Shown here piece after piece: positions 6,695 through 10,702 of a DNA stretch of 10,702 nt. This DNA is from Saprospirales bacterium (GTDB lineage: Bacteria; Bacteroidota; Bacteroidia; Chitinophagales; Saprospiraceae). Where the stretch lies: contig DLXL01000275.1 in the NCBI GenBank assembly GCA_003448025.1, positions 9,612 to 20,313 of the forward strand, read 5' to 3'. Every line of letters starts with the position of its first letter. Within the stretch, counting starts at the first letter, position 1. The position numbers and the translations under genes were made by a program. The notes below the pieces were generated by a model. The model worked only from the letters and a program-made list of their open reading frames with translations, did not search any database and was not told where the DNA came from.

Positions 6695-7555
6695 ATGATG
6701 AAAACAACATTATTTCAACTGCTTCTTCCAGCCTTGTGTTTGGGCTTCTCTACCGCTTACGCAAACGCTGACCTGGTTATTACTGATCAAAAAGTGACCA
6801 TTACAACCATTGACCAGAACAGGGCAATGTACACCTTGAGAGTTAAAAATATAGGCACCAAGGTTGTTAATATTACAGAAATGAAGGTCGATTTGGGAAT
6901 TTCCAGATACCGTTTCGATGATAACGGAGCGGTGATCTATGATCAGTTTGCGACCGTCTTCTATACCTCCATGCGCATGACTTCGCTTCCTCCTGTGATT
7001 ATGCTGCAAGCCGGGCAGGCTGTTGATATTCAAGCTGAAATTTCCGAGCCTAATTTATTCAGAAGCCGGTTTTGGTTATCCGTCGATTTGAATTCCAATG
7101 GCGCTGTACTGGAAACGGATTACGACAATAACAAAGGTTTTGGTGTGTCTGAAAACCGGGAAGTTCCCCCAGGCAAACCCGATCTGAAGTTTGCATCAAA
7201 CCTGGTGATTCTGCCGATTAACTCTTCTCGGTTCGCCTACCAATTTTTATTGCTCAATGACGGAAATGCAACAGCCAATCTTTCGAATATGGAAGTAACT
7301 ACTGAGTTGTCTGTTTCAGACCGCTATCAAGTTCCCAATCGGGAGCAATATATCAAAATGAGGTATGATTCTCCGCCAAATCCGACAAGCTTGAAGCCCG
7401 GACAAGCCACACCGATAATATTTAAACTTTTGTCAGGAGGTGTTTCACTGCCCGGTTTTTATCTCGTCCGTGTTACACTAAATACCAACCATTCCGTGAG
7501 CGAGTTCGATGAATCAAACAATTCGAAAGAAGCGAACTCCATTGGATTGAACTAA
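6695..7555 (+). CDS. Secreted protein with two CARDB-like domains
   Basis: This is a 286-residue protein with a signal peptide at 1-23 (MMKTTLFQLLLPALCLGFSTAYA). Adjacent ATGs at 6695 and 6698 make either Met possible. Two similar beta-sandwich modules follow. Module 1 (about 25-150) begins ADLVITDQKVTI, contains YTLRVKNIGTKVVNI and ends with VLETDYDNNKGF (138-149). Module 2 (about 160-282) begins KPDLKFASNLVIL, contains AYQFLLLNDGNATANL and ends with VSEFDESNNSKEA (268-280). The D-x-x-N-N endings and the 'V.N.G.' strand are hallmarks of CARDB, a cell-adhesion-related Ig-like fold found in bacterial and archaeal surface proteins. No T9SS sorting tail or lipobox is visible, so it is probably periplasmic or held by a partner. 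It is divergent from the CHAT gene and starts a same-strand run with the next two genes (gaps of 56 and 68 bp). Confidence 0.8.
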   Translation: MMKTTLFQLLLPALCLGFSTAYANADLVITDQKVTITTIDQNRAMYTLRVKNIGTKVVNITEMKVDLGISRYRFDDNGAVIYDQFATVFYTSMRMTSLPPVIMLQAGQAVDIQAEISEPNLFRSRFWLSVDLNSNGAVLETDYDNNKGFGVSENREVPPGKPDLKFASNLVILPINSSRFAYQFLLLNDGNATANLSNMEVTTELSVSDRYQVPNREQYIKMRYDSPPNPTSLKPGQATPIIFKLLSGGVSLPGFYLVRVTLNTNHSVSEFDESNNSKEANSIGLN

Positions 7556-7611
7556 AAGAATGGTGGATCCCCACCTGGGATTTCATTCAAAATTCAACAA
7601 ATCAATTTGTC

Positions 7612-8820
7612 ATGAAAAAATATGCGCTCAGCGCATGCATCTCGGGTGCATGCCTGCTATGTACATGCTTGTCGGGCCAGAATAACTCCGTCTTCGATCA
7701 GGCCGCCAAAGCAACAGAGCTCTCTATTCCGGCATCTCCGGCTTTCATCATGCTCAACGATAATGTGCCATCGAGGATACAACGTTTTGCTTCGCTGCAT
7801 GATTTTAAAGTTGACTGGTCTATGACCAATGGTCAGCAAGGATATACATTGAGTCCGGGCATCGCACTTGAAGCCCAGCCGGTCTGGCTGCTGATGTTTG
7901 ATAGGGCTAGCGCTTCCCGATACCACAAAGCCTCCCCACTAGCGCGGGCATTGTCCACTTTTTCCGTTTCCGTCGGTACGCAATCAAGTAATGACAAAAA
8001 CTGGTTGGCCTGGGGAACTAAAATGAACCTGTATCGCCACAAAGACCCACTCAATGATCCTGATTTTCTGAATGCTTTGGAAGCCGCAACTCAGGGCGCC
8101 AAAGACTCTCTGTTGTTGCGAATCAAAGATCTTGAAAAAGAGCAGATTCGGCTTGACCGAAAAAACAGCGAGTATGACAAAAGTTATAATATGCTGGAAG
8201 ACAGCATATTAAAAGTCCAATTTGAAATTAATGAAGTAGAACGAAAGCAATCTCAACGAATTGCAGAAGTACGTGATGCATATGTACAGGAGCATTGGAA
8301 TATGCCTTATCTGGATGTTGCATTCGGGCGGTTGATGACATATGCTCAGGTTTCCAATCCGATTACGCAGATTATTTCCGACCCGGTCACCGGTATTGAC
8401 ACTACCATTTCATTAGATCAGAGCTCCCTAAAATTGAATGCTGAAGGATACGCAGTTTGGCTTTCCGGGGGAATTGGCCTAGGCAAAAATGTATTGTTAT
8501 CGGGAATGGTTCAATATGGCAAACGGCCATCGCAACTCACAGCAGACATCGCTGAAAATATGTCGGGCGGATTCAACCTGCGATACGGTACCCGTCGGTA
8601 TAATTTTTTCCTCGAAGGGTTCCTTGATCACAGCAAAATCCAGTTAGCCTCCTTTAACGGGGCAGAACTGGAACGCAGAACATACGTACTAACGCTCGGC
8701 GGCGACTGGCGCATATCCCGAAATGTGATGTTGACCTTCGGCATCCGGCAAACTCGAGATTTCATCAATAGCACCTACTTCATTCAACCACTGATGAATG
8801 TCAACTGCTTGATGCGTTAA
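7612..8820 (+). CDS. Predicted outer-membrane beta protein with a central coiled-coil insert, function unknown
   Basis: This 402-residue exported protein is not one I can assign to a named family. A signal peptide covers about 1-23 (MKKYALSACISGACLLCTCLSGQ); it is unusually Cys-rich (Cys9, 14, 17, 19), but none of these sits in a canonical lipobox. Residues ~55-140 and ~232-385 show the alternating hydrophobic, Gly/aromatic-rich pattern of beta-barrel strands (e.g. GYAVWLSGGIGLGKNVLLSG, GGFNLRYGTRRYNFFLEGFL, LTLGGDWRISRNVMLTFGIR). Between them, residues ~163-222 are a charged heptad-like helix (LLLRIKDLEKEQIRLDRKNS...), a predicted coiled coil. The most likely location is the outer membrane, with the helical part projecting from it. 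It lacks the terminal aromatic residue usual for barrels. It is probably co-transcribed with the CARDB gene upstream, 56 bp away, and the next gene. Confidence 0.7.
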   Translation: MKKYALSACISGACLLCTCLSGQNNSVFDQAAKATELSIPASPAFIMLNDNVPSRIQRFASLHDFKVDWSMTNGQQGYTLSPGIALEAQPVWLLMFDRASASRYHKASPLARALSTFSVSVGTQSSNDKNWLAWGTKMNLYRHKDPLNDPDFLNALEAATQGAKDSLLLRIKDLEKEQIRLDRKNSEYDKSYNMLEDSILKVQFEINEVERKQSQRIAEVRDAYVQEHWNMPYLDVAFGRLMTYAQVSNPITQIISDPVTGIDTTISLDQSSLKLNAEGYAVWLSGGIGLGKNVLLSGMVQYGKRPSQLTADIAENMSGGFNLRYGTRRYNFFLEGFLDHSKIQLASFNGAELERRTYVLTLGGDWRISRNVMLTFGIRQTRDFINSTYFIQPLMNVNCLMR

Positions 8821-8888
8821 TCGTCCTCGCTGCCATTCAACTAAAAAAACAAAACCATCAGATTTCACCATTTAAAAATACCAGATCC

Positions 8889-9962
8889 ATGTCTAAATTT
8901 CTTTCAGTAATTGTACTGGCATTTTTTGCCATTTTCCAATCGACACAGGTTAGCGCACAAGCGCAAAAGAACAACGCCAAAAACAACTCCAAACAACTAA
9001 ATTCGCAGAAAAAACCGGTAGATTTAAGCATACAGGTTGATTCGTTGCTCAGGCTGGGCATTGATAAGGAGGAAATTGTTAGACAGTTGTCCAAAAACAA
9101 ATCGCCCAATGAAAAGAAACAATTGGCTGCAAGTTTACGGAATACGCCCAGGCATCAGGTAAGTACTGGCAACAATACGTCTGCAAATCAACCTGCTCCC
9201 CCGGCTTCGATGACGGCGGAAGAAATAGCGGACGCTGCCGAAATACTTCGCTGTTTTTCCCCACATACCGTCACCGGCAACATTGATGAAGGGTTGATAA
9301 CGATGATTGTGGAAGAGTTTCAAATTCCGAGCCTGGATTTTCTGTTTCAAGTGATGGATGCCGGTAATTATTTGACTAATTATCAAAATATCATCCAACA
9401 TATTAACCTGGTGACCAGGTGGCTCCAAGGCGGAACAGGAACATCCACGACCACACCACCTTCCGGTGCGTTTCGAATACCTAATTGGAGTGATCAGTTT
9501 GACGTGATTATTGCATTTTGGCATCAAAAAAATTTAGAACCGGGAGCCTTGCTCCAACCCATTCTGGGGGCAACCACCGGGGCCGTTGGGTTGCCAGCAC
9601 AATTCAATATTTTCCTCGCATCAACCAGGGATGAAAGAGTGAATCAATTACTTCCAATGATTCAATCGACGTATGGCATCAACGAATTAATGTTTCTTAG
9701 AACCACCATCGAATACCTTTCCATTGGCAGTGGTATAAACAAACTTAGACCTGGAATTCGCTCTTTTAGGGCTATGGTGGGTTCCGGGTTTCAAAGAACA
9801 CCCGAGTACTGGGCGCAGGTTTTCAAACTTCAAAATATATCGGATCGGAATGGAAACCAATACCAACCGGTTACAAGCGCTGAAGCTACCACATACCTGA
9901 TCGAAATGGGCTTTACCAATGCGCAGGTATTAAGTGCAATCCGCACGGTATATCAGAACTAG
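8889..9962 (+). CDS. Secreted all-helical protein of unknown function
   Basis: This is a 357-residue protein with a clear signal peptide (MSKFLSVIVLAFFAIFQSTQVSAQ, 1-24). The mature N-terminus is Asn/Lys/Gln-rich. The rest appears to be alpha-helical modules separated by Gly/Thr/Pro-rich linkers (~88-106 and ~180-195). Two segments resemble each other and small three-helix UBA-like folds: DSLLRLGIDKEEIVRQLSKN (51-70) and TTYLIEMGFTNAQVLSAIRT (334-353), the latter with the MGF loop typical of UBA domains. The middle (AEILRCFSPHTVTGNIDEGL; SLDFLFQVMDAGNYLTNY) has no family I recognise. It closes the CARDB/outer-membrane run, 68 bp after its neighbour, and is followed by a strong stem-loop. As a secreted neighbour of a CHAT protease-like protein, it could be a substrate or partner; this is inference. 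Confidence 0.7.
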   Translation: MSKFLSVIVLAFFAIFQSTQVSAQAQKNNAKNNSKQLNSQKKPVDLSIQVDSLLRLGIDKEEIVRQLSKNKSPNEKKQLAASLRNTPRHQVSTGNNTSANQPAPPASMTAEEIADAAEILRCFSPHTVTGNIDEGLITMIVEEFQIPSLDFLFQVMDAGNYLTNYQNIIQHINLVTRWLQGGTGTSTTTPPSGAFRIPNWSDQFDVIIAFWHQKNLEPGALLQPILGATTGAVGLPAQFNIFLASTRDERVNQLLPMIQSTYGINELMFLRTTIEYLSIGSGINKLRPGIRSFRAMVGSGFQRTPEYWAQVFKLQNISDRNGNQYQPVTSAEATTYLIEMGFTNAQVLSAIRTVYQN

Positions 9963-9966
9963 TGGA

Positions 9967-10034
9967 TGTTATGTAGAATGCTCAACAGGGCGCAGCGGAT
10001 CATTCCATCGCCCTGTTGGGCATTTTACATAACA
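9967..10034 (+). terminator. 26-bp stem-loop at the 3' end of the operon, without a U-tract
   Basis: Positions 9967-9992 pair continuously with 10009-10034 around a 16-nt loop. Twenty-four pairs are Watson-Crick; the other two (G9976/T10025 and T9982/G10019) are G·U pairs in the plus-strand transcript and would be C-A mismatches on the minus strand. It starts 4 bp after the stop codon of the last gene, so it most likely ends or protects that transcript. The sequence after the stem is CCTGCCC with no run of T, so it is not a textbook Rho-independent terminator. Confidence 0.65.
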
Positions 10035-10311
10035 CCTGCCCAAACGGTCAACGGAGATGCTTGCGCCTAGCATCTGACCCCACTTACGCCTCGCCTGGTG
10101 TTCCAATCACCGTTCCAAACGTTTATACCAGGCTAATGCGCCCTGCTTGGTGTTTACGCCAAGCAGAAAAGTACAGCACGATGCCCATTATACCAAAACG
10201 TTACCTTTTATTTTGAAGGCTGGGCAGAAGGCTTTCCGACTTTATCGAAACAGGCTTAGAACCAGCAATAATAACATCAGTTGCTGGACTTAGGCCATAT
10301 TTATGCGTACA
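10035..10311. other. Noncoding, hairpin-rich region between operon end and RHS fragment
   Basis: I see no credible gene here. Several short perfect inverted repeats are present: AGATGC 10055-10060 with GCATCT 10070-10075; GCCTGGT 10093-10099 with ACCAGGC 10127-10133; CTGCTTGGTG 10143-10152 with CGCCAAGCAG 10157-10166 (one T-G pair, TTTA loop); and CCAGCAA 10262-10268 with TTGCTGG 10281-10287. GTTCCAA is repeated at 10100 and 10112. The density of stems suggests repeat-element debris or a structured RNA. Confidence 0.5.
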
Positions 10312-10702
10312 TCAGCCCAGCCGCCCACGTAAGTTGCGATGGGTCAAAAAGACCCAATCGCGGCGGTTGGGATGTGGGAATAAGAATGATTGGGAAGACC
10401 AGGCGGAGCGGAAAAAGGGATAATAATGCAGTTCCTGCAGGAACGTCACTGCTGCGCCATTGGCACGGAAGTTTATCCGGGCATTGCCCAGGTGGTCTTT
10501 GATGGTGTATTCGTAGTAAAATGCAGAGGCGCCATTAGGTGTACAACGCCCTTCGCCGTGATATATTGCATCCAGGGCATTGCCAAGGTACTCAATGCCT
10601 GATACATAATTCCTGGTTTCGGTGGGAGATGTTTTGCTGAGCTTTTCCCCATCCGCCGTGTAGGTGATCGTAATCTCCGAGCCGCCGGGGTTGGTGATGT
10701 AA
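10312..10702 (-). CDS. RHS-repeat core protein, C-terminal fragment (5' end beyond window)
   Basis: The minus-strand frame from 10701 to a TGA at 10312-10314 gives 129 codons that enter from outside the window. It reads YITNPGGSEITITYTADGEK, then LSKTSPTETRNYVSGIEYLG, then YYEYTIKDHLGNARINFRAN and FLQELHYYPF. The Y-x-Y-D-x-x-G-x-x-L pattern, the D-H-L-G-N-x-R core and the HYYPF end are diagnostic of the RHS/YD-repeat-associated core domain, whose proteins form large surface shells that often carry a variable C-terminal toxin. Typical cores continue as YYPFG-M; here the reading changes to FRSAWSSQSFLFPHPNRRDW and stops after about 39 more residues, with no toxin domain. This tail is partly encoded by a hairpin repeat, so the gene may be truncated or end in a repeat insertion. 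Shifting frame by one base at the TTTTT run does not restore a G-M continuation. Confidence 0.75.
   Translation of the reverse strand, partial: YITNPGGSEITITYTADGEKLSKTSPTETRNYVSGIEYLGNALDAIYHGEGRCTPNGASAFYYEYTIKDHLGNARINFRANGAAVTFLQELHYYPFFRSAWSSQSFLFPHPNRRDWVFLTHRNLRGRLG
10333..10364. repeat. Stem-loop with GGGTC-AAAAA-GACCC core inside the tail of the RHS fragment
   Basis: GGGTC (10341-10345) and GACCC (10351-10355) flank an A5 loop. After a one-base bulge (A10356) the stem continues with CGAT (10337-10340) against ATCG (10357-10360), then GTTG (10333-10336) against CGGC (10361-10364) with two T-G positions. On the minus strand, the direction of the RHS gene, the loop is TTTTT. It lies about 20 bp before the stop codon, so it is coding-overlapping. 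It may be an interspersed repeat or a terminator-like element that marks the end of the true RHS sequence. Confidence 0.55.

Noticed and set aside
7562..7575. GGTGG-ATCC-CCACC hairpin between the CARDB and outer-membrane genes as a terminator
   Set aside because: Only 5 bp of stem, no T-tract, and short gaps to genes on the same strand; more likely chance within an operon.
9967..10311. CRISPR array or integron attC sites
   Set aside because: The inverted repeats differ from one another and have no regular spacers, and no attC core pair (RYYYAAC/GTTRRRY) is arranged as required. TPR-CHAT also occurs in type III-E CRISPR, but no Cas genes or repeats are present here.

Overview
The window looks like a chromosomal segment of a Bacteroidota bacterium, most likely from the Saprospiraceae/Haliscomenobacter/Lewinella neighbourhood. 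The evidence is a C-terminal type IX secretion (Por) sorting domain, signal peptides ending in ...AQ, no Shine-Dalgarno sequences, and promoter -7 boxes that match the Bacteroidota consensus TAnnTTTG. No database search was possible, so the taxon is an inference from these traits.

Layout. (1) At the left edge, on the minus strand, is the first 66 codons of an ACMSD-type amidohydrolase (decarboxylase of tryptophan/kynurenine catabolism). Diverging from it is a secreted LVIVD-repeat 'choice-of-anchor B' protein with a T9SS sorting tail. (2) From 1689 to about 2200 there is no convincing gene. This stretch holds an inverted array of a 7-bp tandem repeat forming a 39-bp imperfect stem, two overlapping GC-rich hairpins that exclude each other, and a possible decayed coding remnant. 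(3) From 2205 to 9962 lies a cluster of six genes that reads as one functional neighbourhood: an ECF-like sigma factor with no possible ATG start; a membrane-spanning, anti-sigma-like protein with a TPR tail; a convergent, exported TPR-CHAT (caspase-like) protein; and, divergent from the CHAT gene, a run of three exported proteins (two-domain CARDB protein, predicted outer-membrane beta protein with a coiled-coil insert, secreted all-helical protein of unknown function). (4) After the last of these is a 26-bp stem-loop that is fully paired only in the plus-strand RNA, then about 280 bp of noncoding, hairpin-rich DNA. (5) The right edge carries the 3' end of an RHS-repeat core gene on the minus strand, which loses RHS similarity right after its HYYPF motif and runs into a hairpin-containing tail.

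Working model (inference): the sigma/anti-sigma pair is a transmembrane signalling switch, and the exported CHAT protease-like protein, CARDB adhesion-type protein, outer-membrane protein and helical secreted protein form an envelope-located module that may be regulated with it. Promoter-like boxes in front of the sigma gene and the CHAT gene share the 10-mer GTACTTTTGA. This is the most interesting part of the window. A CHAT protease with its own signal peptide, next to an ECF switch and three exported proteins of unclear role, is not a system I can name.
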